Origin: Fragilariopsis cylindrus CCMP1102
Lineage: Eukaryota > Bacillariophyta > Bacillariophyceae > Bacillariales > Bacillariaceae
Direction: 5' to 3'
Assembly (NCBI GenBank): GCA_900095095.1
Contig: FMBT01000035.1
Coordinates: forward strand, 1 to 49,832
Length of the DNA: 49,832 nt
Below, in pieces: positions 21,742 to 34,478 of this stretch. A program made the translations under genes and the position numbers. The notes below the pieces were generated by a model, which saw nothing but the letters and a program-made list of their open reading frames with translations, searched no databases and was not told the DNA's origin. Numbering within the stretch: the stretch's first letter is position 1; each line of letters opens with the position of its first letter.

Positions 21742-24655
21742 ATGATATATCCACCCTCTTACTCCTCATCGTTATTCTCGTCGTCATCGAACTGCTGTCA
21801 TCCTCCGAGTAATAAAAACGGCAACAACAACAATGATGATGACGACGACGCTTCTTCTTCTTCCACCAGCATCATCATCGATGTTGGTCGACATCGATCC
21901 CACCGCGCCATTGTGGGCGATGAAAAAATGAAGAAGATGACATCAACATCAACAACAACATCAAACAGTAATAAAAGAGGTTTGAATGCAGTTCTCTTAT
22001 TGAAGATGACAACTTTATTATCCACATTAATAGTAGCATTGGTGGTGATAGGTTCCTCCTCCTCCTCCTCCGGTCGTCATACCAGTCAATATCATGTCAA
22101 TCATCAAAGCGAGACAATATCCCTATTGCGTCGACGAGGAGGAGATTCGTTGTCGTTGTCTTCGCCATCCTCTACTACCTACGCTCGACTATTACAACAA
22201 CAAAACTTCGACGACGAAAACAATAATAATAATAATAATAATAATACGGCTGTCGTTGTCGATTCTTCTTCATCTTCTGCTTGTGTTTGTTCACTCGAAT
22301 CTTGTCAAGCAACGTACAGTACCGATGATTTATGTCCTGATGATGAAAGTTTTATTAAAGCATTGCATCCTGCGATACAATATTTAATACTGATTATCTT
22401 GTTATTATTTTCAGCATTATTTAGTGGCTTAACACTGGGATTGATGTCACTCGACCTCACCGGTCTGGAGATTGTGATGGCAGGAGATGATCCCAATGCT
22501 GCCAGATATGCGAAAGATATTTATCCTGTTCGTAAGTGTGGTGATATGTATATAATTATAATTGGTCAATGACTGTGGTGTCTATTTGATACTGACTATA
22601 GGATAAGTGTTTTGTGACTGACTGACTGACTGATTGACTGACAAAATTTTCTATTACTGTATGTATGTGCTTTCTTATTAAATACCAGGACAAAAGGGCA
22701 ACCTATTACTGTGTACCCTCCTTCTTGGAAACGTGGCAGTGAATTCATTGATGTCGATCTTTTCTGCGGAGATCTTTGATGGTACAGTAGGATTTATCTT
22801 GTCCACATTTCTGATCGTCATTTTTGGTGAAATCATCCCCCAAGCATTCTGTTCTCGGTACGCGTTACGGATCGGTAGTACCACTATCCCATTAGTCAAG
22901 ATCATTCGAGTCTTACTCTTTGTGATTGCCTGGCCTTTGGCGAAGGGCTTAGATCTGATGTTAGGAAGAGAACTAGCCACTACCTATAGTAACGCAGAAA
23001 TGATTGAACTCCTGAACGTGCATGTGAAGGAAAATAAGATCGATCAAGAGGAGGCGAATGCGATGGCAGGTGCATTAACGTACAAGACCATGTGTGTCAA
23101 GGATGTTATGACAGCGATGGAGCAAACGTATATGTTAGCAATTGATGAAAAGCTGAGCTTTGAAACAATTGGAAAAATATTTAAGACAGGATATTCAAGA
23201 ATACCAATATTTGAAATTTCAAGAGATAATATCGTTGGTATTCTATTCGTGAAGGATTTAATTTTTTTAGATCCAGAGGACAATGTTCCCGTTCGATCCT
23301 TTATTCAGATCTTCGGTAGGAACGTACATCTAGTGTGGCCGGACGATACCTTAGGAGAAGTATTGACGGAACTGAAAAAGGGGAATTCACACCTAGGTAA
23401 ATACCGAAGACTTCTGTCACTGTCGTATTCGTTTTTGGTTGTTGGTGCTGCTACTGCTGTTTTGTGATTTTTATATCATAATCATTCTAATATATTCTTT
23501 CTTCTTCTTTCATTATCCAGCTATCGTTCGTGATGTCAATAATGAAGACGAATCGAAGGATCCTGTTTACGAAGTGAAGGGGATTATTACCCTCGAAGGT
23601 ACGTGCTGAACAAATTTTAAAAATGAAAAAGCATCGTTTTGGATCCTCGAACCTTTTCTTTTTTCGTGAAACCAAACAATCCGCTGGTACGTCTTTTCAA
23701 TTTCACCACTCAACCTGTAATATATTATTTTGCTTTGCAGATATCGTCGAATGTATTATCGGCGACGAAATCGTGGACGAGACGGATGCTTTCGTAGACA
23801 ACGATCAACGTATTAAGGTAGAGAGAGGGGATACCTTTGAATGGGCCCGATTGAGATTGTTGGATACTAAAATTGTTGACGAAATGCTATCGGCAAGTGA
23901 AATCAGTGCGGTAACGGCGCATCTTAAAACGAACCACACCAAGTCTTTCCAGTTACTCACGGATATGCAATTGAGGCGTCTCGTTTCCAGCACGCCCGTC
24001 ACTACATTTTCAACAGCTACACAGGTAAGTAAATCTTAAATCGAACTACAAAATATCATACTGCGGTATGTGTTCTTCTTCTTCGTGTTATTGATATCAT
24101 GCTTCTAAAATTCACTATTATTTCATGCACCAGGACTTGAATAAAGAACTTCCCAATGAACTACTGTACGAAAAGGGTACCCCAAGTGATACATTCACTT
24201 TGGTTCTTTCTGGCAGAATCACCATCTTAGTCGGATCAGAAAACTTTAAAACGGATCTTTCTTCCTGGTCAGTACTAGGTGCTAGTGCGCTTCAAACGAA
24301 GGACTGGATTCCAGATTATTCTGCTTTTGTCAGCGATGGACCATGCCGGTGTATTCGAATCGGAAGAGATTCATTCATAGAGTCATCTGATGCTTTAGAA
24401 AATGATGTTAGTATCGCTTTATCTGCGATAGATTCTGTCGAGGAGGACGTAACAAGTTTCGGAGAAAGCGCTCCTTCGGTAGCATCATCAACTGATGAGC
24501 ACGTACCGAATAATCGTAAAACCGTCTTAAAGTTACTATTTCATGGTGATGACGACAAAGTGGATCTAATAAGTAACGGGGATGCCCCTATTGTTCAATT
24601 TACTGATCCACCCGAGACTAACAATAACGAACAAGCAACAGAAGATGCAGGCTAG
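21742..24655 (+). CDS. CNNM/CorC-type membrane transporter with CBS pair and cNMP-like domain
   Basis: Member of the CNNM (ancient conserved domain protein) family, linked to Mg2+ and other divalent cation transport. Exons are 21742-22531, 22689-23396, 23521-23598, 23741-24024 and 24134-24655; all introns are GT-AG and the joined frame is open. A low-complexity N-terminus with one hydrophobic anchor (LLSTLIVALVVIG) precedes the DUF21 domain: LFSALFSGLTLGLMSLDLTG, then LLLCTLLLGNVAVNSLMSIF, then LIVIFGEIIPQAFCSRYALR. The acidic helix EMIELLNVHVKE leads to two CBS motifs: MCVKDVMTAME ... GYSRIPIFE ... GILFVKDLIFLDPED, and HLAIVRDVN ... GIITLEDIVECIIGDEIVDE. The last exon resembles the CNNM cyclic-nucleotide-binding homology domain (LLYEKGTPSDTFTLVLSGRI). 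An ATG at 21921 is an alternative start. No frame break. Family assignment is strong; the ion is unknown. Confidence 0.92.
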
Positions 24656-24843
24656 GGGGTAAATACATATAGAAATTAACGTTGATCGAATGACCTACTG
24701 TTTAGATTATAACTCCACTAGATGTGTGCAATATGCATTGCTTAGCTGTGGTCGATAATAATAAAATCCACCAACCGACAGCCCGATAAGTAAAACACAG
24801 AAAGCGACTATGTAACCCAATCCGCTGGGTATGCGTTCAATCA

Positions 24844-27800
24844 CTACTGAAAGAGTTTTGAAATTTCCTTATGAACTAAACGAAAATCAACAGTCTTCCA
24901 CTTTCCAAATAAGGGATACTGTCGAAACGTAAACATCGGCGTTCGAGGTGTGTCATGGCCGTGAAGAAACTTAGTGAGAGCGAGCGCCGTGTAGTCATGT
25001 AATAAAGGGTCACCAAGCACTAGCTGTTCCGAAGTATTGTTTTTGGAAGCATCACTATCATTTTGAAACAGCGAAGGCAAGTCTCTCAACAGCGACATAG
25101 CATCGATTTTCAATTCCTTTTCTCTTATTTCAAAGAATGATTTTGGAAGTAATTCTGAAGCCACAGAAAGTCGTTCAGTCTCAAGCCCTTCCCCAAAGTA
25201 GTTACTACTTAATTCTTGAAATCGCATCAGACTCTGCGACTTCGAAGACGAAGGTTCCTCGTCGTCATCATCATTCGTGGCTAAGTCAGAAGAATTTGCC
25301 ACCTGGTCAAGTATGAAATGCATATCTAGGACTTTGTTAGCCCCGGAGTTACCGGAAGATGAAAAAGATTCAAAGATCGCGTTAACCAAGTCTTCTTCAA
25401 ACTTATCATAATCATCTCGATCGAACACTGCAAGACCTATTCCAGAAATTTTTAAATGAATTATCCGGCCCCTTTCGGAAGTATCAAGAACAAATTCAAG
25501 CTCGTTGGAAGACTGCAAGCGACGAAGTGCTGCAAAGACATGACGAGGCTCCGCCGTTGGACCAAGTCGATTAGCACAATCCCAGATAGAAAATGAGTGT
25601 GACCCCTTACTATAGGCTAGAAATTGACGTTGAAACGCACTTGGTATTGTCGTCGTCTGAACTTCCTTTGTTTCTACTCCTGTTTCCGATAGAGGAGCAT
25701 CAATACATTGACTCACGGCCTGGATGGAAACAGCAATCGGCTCTCTCTCCGCTAGTTTCTGAAGTGTTCGCTTTTTTAGAGCAATAGTGGCGCCATCATA
25801 ATTGTAACCTTCAATCTGCAGAAGAGGATTATCTCCTCCGATTCGTTCAATCAAAGAGAGAAATGTCTCGATCGTTTCAGGTTTGCAATCGCACCCGCGT
25901 ACAGTAGAATGGACAGGGAGGGCAACATGCAAGATTCTATCGCTGTCGTAGTTTTTTAGATCAGGGACGTTTCTCGCGGTCTTTACCAGCCTTCTGATTG
26001 TTTTAAAAAGTGACCGAATTTGGCTCTTAGCCACTAGATTTGAGTGTACTAGAGAGTGTCGTGTAGGAACTTCTTCCAGTAAAGGCAAAGCAATGGCTGT
26101 TGCTGGGCGACCATCTCGTCCGGCTCTCCCAATTTCCTGCAAGTAATGTTCTGGTGAATTGGATAAGTAGAGATGAATCACCTACACACACAGTAATAAA
26201 CAAATAAAGCAATATGCGTTAGTTCAGTATTCAATAGCACATGCGCTTCTGCTACCATACATCGGTAACTTCTTGTATTGGTTAGTACTTACCCCTATAA
26301 TATCTGCCTTGTCGATTCCCAATCCGAAGGCAACCGTAGCCACAACTATCCTTGCCTTCCCTCTCATAAACCTGCTCTGCGACTTTGCTCTGGCAGTTGC
26401 ATCCATTCCACCATGATAAACAACGACTCCACCGGATACACCAGCAGCTACAATACTTTCAGCCACGGCCTCTGTATCCTTCTGACGCCATACATATACA
26501 ATTACAGAGCCTTTCGATAATTTTCCTGCGTAGGGACGTTTTTTGTCGTGCTTTTTGGAAATACTACGCGTTAGTATACCTGATAGAACTGCAAGTCGTT
26601 CTTCGTGATTACTCATGAATTTGCACATAACATCGATGTTATCGCGACCAGTGCGTATGATTTTGATGCTCTCGTGTTGCATTTCCATCAGTTTTTCTGG
26701 TGAATCTTTTGAGACTGATTCTGATTCTGATAACTTTATGTCCAATGTCTGTCCTATATCAGCGATAACTCTCGGTCCTGCTGTAGCTGTAATCGCTAGG
26801 ATACTTTTTGGTTTCATAATTTTCAGGAAACCTTTAAAGCGAAGAAAACAGGGACGGAAGTTATGTGCCCATTGACTGATACAGTGAGCTTCATCGATAC
26901 AAAGGAGAGAGATCTCTGGAAATTTTCTCTCTTTCGTCTTTGTTTCAGGATTCCATGTTAAATTAAAGAGGCGACGAAAGGCTGGACTGGTCAGACGTTC
27001 CGGAGAAACAAAGAGTATCTTTAGGCGTTTACGAACAATATCATCTAAAATTGCTGCCGTTTTGGAAGCAGAGATAGAACCCGAGAGTGTCGCAGCCGGA
27101 ATGCGTGGAGGGAGTGATCGGAGTTGATCTTGAATAAGAGATATTAACGGAGAAACAACAACACATACACCCTCCATTAATGCGGCAGGCAATGCGTAAC
27201 ACAAACTTTTTCCAAATCCTGTGGGAGCTACAAGCAAACTTCGTTTCTGTTCCAAGCATCTCTGAATCGCCCATTCCTGACCATTTCGAAACGAATCGTG
27301 TCCAAAGATATCTTGTAGAGACTCAGACAACGATTTTCCTTCGCCAGACTTGTCTATTGTTACAGCAAGCTGTTGATTGGAACATGTTGCTTCTTTTAAT
27401 GTGTAGCCAGCAGTTTCATTGTCATCATCGTCATCTTCTACATCACTTTCCTTGTCACCATCAAAAAGTTCGAGTTCATCATCTGAGGAATCTTCTGACG
27501 AAGTTGAGGAGTTGCCATCACTGTCCTCTTCGTCAGAAGCACATAAAGCTTTCATATTGCCAGCATCCACTCGCTTGGCATTCTCTTCTTCGTCGCCATC
27601 CATTTTTTCCTTCGCACATTCTTCTGGATAACCTTTAACGAGTTCATCCCGTGTCCAAATTGCGAGTCTCATCAGTAATTGTTGTTTTTTTCCATTCTTG
27701 TTCAACCCTCGACGAGCGGTTTCATCTTTCAGTTCCGGAACGGTAAGCGTGCGAAAACGATCAACGTGGGCCGCGACTTGGCGTGCGATGAAACTAGAAA

Positions 27801-30106
27801 AGGATGTATTCTTGGATATAGTCTCTCGAGCCGCCTTTTTTGTTTGAAAGAAAGAAAGATAAAGTGAGAAAATGATAGATAAAGAGAAAAAAAAATGGGA
27901 AACTATTTTGGTGCTTTTGTGTGTTGCATAAGTCGTCACATACCTCGATGGTGTCATCAGCCCATTGAAAATGATCGCATTGCTCCCCCCGCGGCATATG
28001 ACATGCATAGAACATCCGGCCTTTGTTTCCAGTGGTATTCTTTTTCACCTTGATAAGCTTACAAGGACGTTGATGTCGAGCGCACATGGGTGCCGCAGCA
28101 GGTTCGATCGTCATTGATGCTTTACTACTACTAGTAGTAGTAGTAGTTTTTGTAGTAGCGCTAGGCCCATTTTTTTTACTACCAGTAGTGTCTGATTTCT
28201 TCTTTGAATGAAACGTTCCATCCACAAATTCATCTAAAGGATCCAATCCCGACATTTTGGATACGTAGGATGCAACATTGCCATTATTTCTGTTTGATCT
28301 CCTGCCATTATAATTTCTCCTATTCGTTCCGTTACCCCGACCGTCGTCGTTATCATGATGACTCGTCGATAATGATGAGGAATGTTGTGAGTATTTTGAG
28401 GGTGCTGGTGTATCGAAAGTCAATCCAGGTGCGTGTAAATTCCCTGGTGTATTATTACTGCTGCTACCGTGATAGTTCGAATCATCACCGATAGTATTGT
28501 TGCTGTAAGATTCACCACCACCCCGATGCGACCACGAACGACGTTCTTTACTAAATTTACTACTCTTATTTTTAGCTCCCCGACAAGCTCCCGCATTGTT
28601 TTTCAAATTTTGTCGTACAAAGTTGTCATTCCCGTTATTCTTTTTCCCTTTCTTGATTCTACTACTACTGACGTTGTTATTGTTATTGACCCGGGTCGTC
28701 GTCGTCGTCGTCTTTGTATTTTTTTCATCATTATTTTGCGATAATAATGATGATTTATTATCAAATTTCTTTGATGGAGAGGGTAATACTATAGATTGTT
28801 GTTGTTCCTCCTCTTTTGAAATAAATGCATCAACTGCTGCCACTGCCACTGTCGCCGATGATGATAATGATGACGATTGCGTAATGAGTGATGACGGCGA
28901 GATGAGTGACGACGATGATGATGTCATCGATGAGAACGATGTCATCATTCGTCCGGACGACGACGACAATGAACTTCGTCGTTTATTGTTACTCATCTTG
29001 TTTGTTATTTTATTGGAGGATGAAAGTTGAAGACCTAATTTTGGACGGAACGAAGAAGAAGTAGTAGTAGCCTTGTCACTCAGTATATTACTCGAGGCCG
29101 ACGACACAGATGGTACCATTATCACTACCTCTCCTCCAATTTCCATCCCCATCGCTACTGGTGCTGCTTTTGTTGTTGATGACGACCGATCATCTTGTTG
29201 AATAGAAGAAGAAGATTTTGGTGGTAAATTTGTTGTGTCATCTTTGATCTTGGACAACGACGACGATCCAGGAAGGATGGGAATATTACGAATGGGAAAA
29301 TTATTTGCGATCGCACTAGTAGAGTTCCTATTATTGATCCTCCTAATACCATTTCTTTTTTCTTCCTTCTCGACGTGGAATGTCTCGGCGTCTATCTTTT
29401 TCCTCTTCCGATCCTTAGTACTCGTTTTGTTCTTCGAGAGATCACCATCCTCACTACTAAATTTATAGTTAGTGCCGATAATATTCTTCTTCGTTCCTCT
29501 TTCCACGAAATCAAGTGATGATCGATGCAGGTGGTTCGATACATTCCCATTGTTCACATTCCCATTCGCATTGTTCACGTACGACCAACGATCAATATTA
29601 TTATTATTAATATCCCGAGATAACGATAATTCGTTTCCGTTTGTTTTTGTTCTTGTTGCTGTTGTATTTGCATTATCGACGATATTACTGGTGCCGTTTT
29701 TGTTATTCTCGGTATTACTATTGATAGTACCATTACGCGTTTGTATTGACTTCCTCTTCTCTTTGTCGTTGTGGATGATTTTGGAAGAGTTTTTCAGATT
29801 CTTCGTCGTCCCCGCCGCCACTGCTGCTATTTTCTTTTTCTTCTTCTTATTTTTCCCATCTATAAGTGATTCTAATCTAGCAACACTCGCTTTCTGTGGT
29901 GGACGAGATGATTTGGATAACTTATTCTTGCTGCTGCTACTGTATTTGTTGGAAGACAACGATGACGACGATTTCGATTTCGATGATGAGGATGATGACG
30001 ACAGCAAAGGACGTTTACGTGGATTCTTATTCTCCATTCTGATTGCCAGTATTACGAAGTCGGTCCTAGTGTTTGCTTCTGATTTAAGTTGTGTTGCGGT
30101 ATGCAA
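24844..30106 (-). CDS. RECQ4-like DNA helicase with GRF zinc finger and SAP domain
   Basis: ATP-dependent 3'-5' DNA helicase. Exons are 30106-27944, 27834-26293 and 26181-24844; the phase-0 GT-AG introns join to an open frame of 1680 residues. Residues 1-670 are Ser/Asn/Lys low complexity. The GRF zinc finger is at about 673-721 (CARHQRPCKLIKVKK; NKGRMFYACHMPRGEQCDHF). SAP follows at about 745-785 (LTVPELKDETARRGLNKNGK), then an acidic linker. RecQ motifs: APTGFGKSLCYALP (about 920), VVSPLISLIQDQL, CIDEAHCISQWAHNFRP, AITATA, VVYHGGMDATAR, VATVAFGLGIDKADIIGVIH and YLQEIGRAGRDGRP. The C-terminus matches the RECQL4 tail rather than RQC/HRDC: LPVHSTVRG, ETFLSLIER, SLMRFQELSSNYFGEG, and FLHGHDTPRTPMFTFRQYPL before FGKW. 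I see no Sld2-like N-terminus. A second possible start is at 30037. No frame break in 5 kb. The promoter has E2F-like sites. Confidence 0.88.
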
Positions 30107-30626
30107 ATATCAAATACCTGTATGTCATTTCTTGTCATTTTTTTCCGATTTATGAGCAAGTAAATTGATTGCAATTCGGGGGAATATCGTGCTTTTGGTG
30201 TTTGAATTTATAGGGGGTGATGCACGACCTGACTTGATTTAGTGGCGCGAAATTTGCGCGAACAAACCAAGAGGGTAATATTTTGAATATTTTTCCTAAC
30301 GGTCAAAAATAGATAATTCATATTTTGAAATTCATACTGCAATAGGACTAACGGTTACTGAGTATCATATCACATGTCACATAACACACTTCTTGCATCG
30401 CATGTGTAAGTTTCGCTCTTGATACAGCTGAACTCTTCTACGACCACGAAACTTGCTGGTAAGATCTGATCTTCGATATTGATCCTTTCATTTTCTCGTC
30501 ATACTTTTTCTGTCGGTTGATATGACAGCAAAATATTTACATTTCAGGCAACAGATTACAATTCTTCTTTCTTTGGCTGATCTCATAGCTGAACTGAACT
30601 GAACTGAAAATACACTTTATAAAATT
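30107..30626. promoter_or_regulatory. Divergent promoter region, RECQ4-like / HTTM genes
   Basis: 520 bases with no gene, between two outward-facing starts. It contains the paired E2F-like element at 30244-30260. No TATA box is convincing on either side. A short AACTGAACTGAACTGAA repeat lies at 30591-30607, just before the HTTM start. Confidence 0.55.
30244..30260. promoter_or_regulatory. Paired E2F/DP-like sites
   Basis: GGCGCGAAA at 30244-30252 reads TTTCGCGCC on the minus strand, an exact fit to TTTSGCGCS. TTTGCGCG at 30253-30260 is a near fit in the opposite direction, directly abutting. The distance to the RECQ4-like start is about 140-210 bases. E2F sites drive S-phase genes in plants, animals and algae; function here is inferred. 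Confidence 0.6.
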
Positions 30627-32975
30627 ATGCAACGGAGACTTGTCGAAAAGTCGCCGCAACGCGGACTTCTGGATCCCCCGGAGGACGACGCCAATAACAA
30701 ACAAAGCAAAGGACGCGAACGGCAACGTGGGCGTACCAGCGGAGTTGAAGACAACACATTTTTGAAAAATGTCGTGACATTCATTCAAGGTCCTGTTCAT
30801 GACTTCTTTCATGCACGAACTGGTCCAGAAGGTTGTCGATTAGTAGGATATATCCGAGTATGTTACGCATTACTTTTCTTATACAGTATGATCCTAATGA
30901 CGATCCAGTTGAATACACTATTGGATCCTCACAAAGGCCTGATGTCGTATGCTATCACGGGTGAAAATCATTATCGACCAGGAGCAGTTGACAATCGATG
31001 GAACGTCTTCCGACTTGCTCCAGAAAGTTCCGTCGTGTTGTATTTGCTATTTGCAATTGGTTTGTGTAGTGGGGTGTTCCTATTACTCGGTATACAACCC
31101 CGATGGGCTGCAGTTGGAACGTACGTCTTCCTACACAATCTCAGGGCGCAAAACAATTTTATCTGGGACCATGAAGCTCATATGGTACGATTATGGGCCT
31201 TCTTCTTAATATTTTTACCTCTTGATCATATCACCATCAATGATGGATTCGGTGGTCTCGTTCCACTTATTCGACAACGTCTTAACATCATGACGAACGA
31301 TAATAATATATCCGCCACTACCACCCATCGACAACAACCGATGGAAATTTCTCATTCATGGCCGATGTGGCCTTTCCGATTATGGCAAGTGTACACATGC
31401 CTTATCTATCTAGGGGCTGGACTTTGTAAACTTAATACAACCCCATGGCAACGAGGATTCGCTCTCGCTTATTGCTGGTACGACGAAGGTATGGGTCGAT
31501 TTTATCCATCATTCATGATCGAACTAATGTACAATCGAATGATCGCAATCAAGATCCAAACATATATGTCCTTAGTCATTGAAAATCTTTGTTACATAAC
31601 AATATGGCCCTTAAAACTAGAAAATGGACATTCATTGCTATTGTGTTATTACACATTGGAATCGAGTTGGCTTTGTTGATGCATATTTTTGAATATCTAT
31701 CCGTACTTGGTTGGGTAGTTTTCTTCGCCTATCCTAATGATGGTAAACCTGCTGACGACACTACTGTTACGAACTTGGATTTTGGAAACGATAAGATAGA
31801 CAAGCCAAGGACAAGTCCAACCAAAATACTTTTAGGATGGACTAAATCTCCCGAGAAACGAAAAATGATCATCCATTCGATTATAGCAGGAACTATACTA
31901 TACCTTTTGGTGTTTGATATTTTCCCTCGTAATTCTGTTGAAAGACTACTGCCAACTTCTATTACATATTTACTTTCGACATTCGTTTATCCTTCGAGAT
32001 TTACTAAGAGGGCTGCACTGAAGTTAAGTTTGGCATCTGGGATTCGTTCTGGTCCGTTCCTTTTGTTTGGAGGGTTGCCACCACATTCACAGAAACGTAT
32101 AACAGCTGTTGTTCGGTTCAATGATGGGAAAGAACCAGCTCTTTTTAAATACGACGATTGGAGTGAGGTGAATGTGATAAGGAACGAAATTGATTACTGG
32201 TACGATACGTACTTGTATTACATGCTAGAAAGCCCAGATGAAACGGCATTGTATTCGGCCTTTGCCGTGCATGTGGCAGAGCTGTATAGTAATGGAGGTG
32301 TTAGTCGGGAGTACAGTGATATGATGGTCGATCCTAACAAGAATACAGTAGAATCTGTTAGTGTTCGAGTGCATACAAAAACCGGCAGGCATTCAAATTT
32401 TGCAATGCTAAGTAACTTTGAATCAATCCCTCGAGGTTGGGATTATAGATCGGACTGTAAATTTGTATTGGATTTCGATAAGGTAAAGTTAGAAGATAAG
32501 ATACATTTCGTTGGAATGAATAGTCTATGGACAGCGGATGAAAATGACGGAGGTGATGATGATGGTGATGACGATGGTGTTGCTCAAAAGGATGGATGTA
32601 CGAATTATAGTCGTGCTGATGAGTTCCTACATAGAAAGGGAGGGTATGTAGAAGCTCCTGAAGAAAGTGATGATGATGGCAGTGGGACTGATAATAATAA
32701 GAGAATAATAATGGATACGAAAGACGACCCATTCAAGGAATGGTTGGTCAACAACAACGTGCTCGTAGAGTTTTACCCAGCAGTGAAAGTGGTGATGACG
32801 ATGGCAGTGGCAGTGACGATGAAGATGACGAAGGTAATTATAGAAAATTGTATATAAAGGACCTATTCGTAGTGGTGGCGGTGATGATGCTGATGATGAT
32901 GATGGTGGTGATAGACGTTATCGTCGAAGATTAGGTGCTGGTGCTGGTGCTGGTGCTGGTGCTGGTGCTTTCTGA
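30627..32975 (+). CDS. HTTM-domain (vitamin K gamma-carboxylase-like) membrane protein, three frame breaks
   Basis: Multi-pass membrane protein with the horizontally transferred transmembrane (HTTM) domain first seen in vitamin-K-dependent gamma-carboxylase. The domain runs from about 30830 to 31740: LVGYIRVCYALLFLYSMILM, FRLAPESSVVLYLLFAIGL, HNLRAQNNFIWDHEAHMVRL, MWPFRLWQVYTCLIYLGAGL and CKLNTTPWQRG, then LHIGIELALLMHIFEYLSVL after the first break. The second half is soluble (RITAVVRFNDGKEPALFKYD; AVHVAELYSNGG) and acidic. The tail ends in six Gly-Ala units before TGA at 32973-32975. Frame breaks near 31608-31610 (CCC), 32741-32750 and 32851-32861 each fit one missing base. The first restores IWPLKTRKWTFIAIVLLHIG. 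Carboxylase activity should not be assumed: bacterial and protist HTTM proteins have mostly unknown chemistry. Confidence 0.8.
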
Positions 32976-33488
32976 AAGTTGAAAGTTGAAAGTGGGTATA
33001 ACAATCGGTATATCAATACAGTACCAATGGATGCTACTAGAAAATGAGTAATGTAGCACTTTCATTTACAGTTTTTTATGTACAGTAGGGAGATCATGAT
33101 GTTGTTGACTGTGTATTGAATCAATTCAATTCAATTAATCAATTCAATTCAATTCAATTCAAATCAAATCAAATCAATCAACCAATCAAATCAAAATCAA
33201 AATCAATGTCGTTCAAGTACCATCTATCTATCTATCTATCTATCTCTTCCTAACACTAGAACTATTATGAAGATAGTTTCTTTTTCATTGTGTAGACATA
33301 ATAATACGAACTATCTTTATGAATGGATATTCAGTTAATAATAATAACAATAGTAGATATTATATACTACAGTATGTTCTATATAGTTAATGAAGTAGCT
33401 AAGTTTTAGTTTAACATATGTTTACATATTACACTTAAAAGTAAATTCAAAAGTACAGAAAGTTTAAAATTGGGTTGATAATATCGTT
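32976..33488. other. Intergenic stretch with dense microsatellites
   Basis: No gene; both neighbours end here. It contains (TTCAA)n passing into (ATCAA)n at about 33118-33208 and (TCTA)n at about 33224-33246. Nothing else is supported. Confidence 0.7.
33118..33208. repeat. (TTCAA)n to (ATCAA)n compound microsatellite
   Basis: Pentanucleotide units TTCAA change gradually into ATCAA and AAATCA. The tract lies in the 3' flank shared by convergent genes. Confidence 0.85.
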
Positions 33489-34478
33489 TCATTGCTTATT
33501 CCTAACAACGAATAAACGTTTCATTTTCTTTGTTGCATTTTCAACAACAGATTCAACATTCATCATAGGCAAGAAACTGAGGGTAACACTACGATGAAAT
33601 TTAATTCTATCTGCATCTTTTCTTGCACGATTCATCTCTTCTTTCGTACAACCAAATTCGTATAATATTAAATTCTTTCGTCGGTAATGATCAATCACCA
33701 TTTGACGTCTCGTTCTTCTATTAATGATCGTTTGATTTCATAGGAATCCAATTCAATTGAGTCATGTTCCTCATAATTCCAATCTAATGATATTGGTGTA
33801 CCATAACTAACAGCTGGATTATCACCAATTGTTTGTTCATAACTGCGAATAGTAACAGATGTAAAACTAACTGAATTTGATGAGATCTAACTCTTCTTGA
33901 AGAAGATTGTGCAGTCAATTCTTTAATATGATTGGAATCCGGTGGAGGTAATGCCCTCCAACTTCGTCTTTTAGTAGAGTAGTTAATGTATCGTGGTTCG
34001 AACTTTGTTCGACTCTTGAGGATCGATGATCGTCGACGGCATGAAGAAGGAGAGGGACAACACACTTCCTCTACTTCCGATACTTGTACAACATCATTAT
34101 CCAGTTCTTGTTCATCATCCTCGAGTTCATCATCAGAGGAGGAAGAAGAGAAGTCAGTAGTAGAAGTTGTCTCATCAGACTCAGTAGAACTGATATCACT
34201 TAATTGTCTTATTCTTGCTTTAGTATCTTCCAATAATGATAATGAGTATGATGAAGTACCCTTGTTGTTGCTGTTGCTGTTACTGCTGCTGCTTCGTTCA
34301 GTAACAGCACCAGCAGGATGTTGATATCGATTTTGATGATTCATACTCATCATAGATGACAGTGAGGATGATGATAATGATGATCCTACTGTTGCTGCTG
34401 TTGGATAGTATTCAAATTGTTATTTGATGAATCGTTAGTCGTTAACAACATCGTGGGTGTTTCAATAGTAGTATGCAT
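33489..34478 (-). CDS. GDNPAVS-motif protein of the diatom type, three frame breaks
   Basis: Function unknown. The C-terminal half carries VSFTSVTIRSYEQTIGDNPA followed by VSYGTPISLDWNYEE, a block I associate with a large protein family in diatoms (V-x-F-x-x-V-x-x-R-x-Y, then GDNP, then ISLxW). Next comes RRTRRQMVIDHYRRKNLILY with a basic helix (CTKEEMNRARKDADRIKFHR), also typical. The N-terminal half is Ser/Asp/Glu-rich low complexity. The start at 34478 (MHTTIETPTMLL) is read through a break near 34385-34392. Further breaks lie near 33874-33878 and 33715-33724. Each fits one missing base, and the conserved block is cut exactly at the second. The family's function is not known to me; nuclear or signalling roles are guesses. 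It is convergent with the HTTM gene. Confidence 0.72.

Noticed and set aside
24844..28008. RecQ gene beginning at its own ATG at 28008
   Set aside because: The first 55 codons of that frame translate an intron (T-rich, ending in AAAAAAG); splicing to the GRF exon gives an open, phase-0 join.
33118..33246. CRISPR-like array
   Set aside because: Units are 4-5 base microsatellites without spacers, and the genome is eukaryotic.
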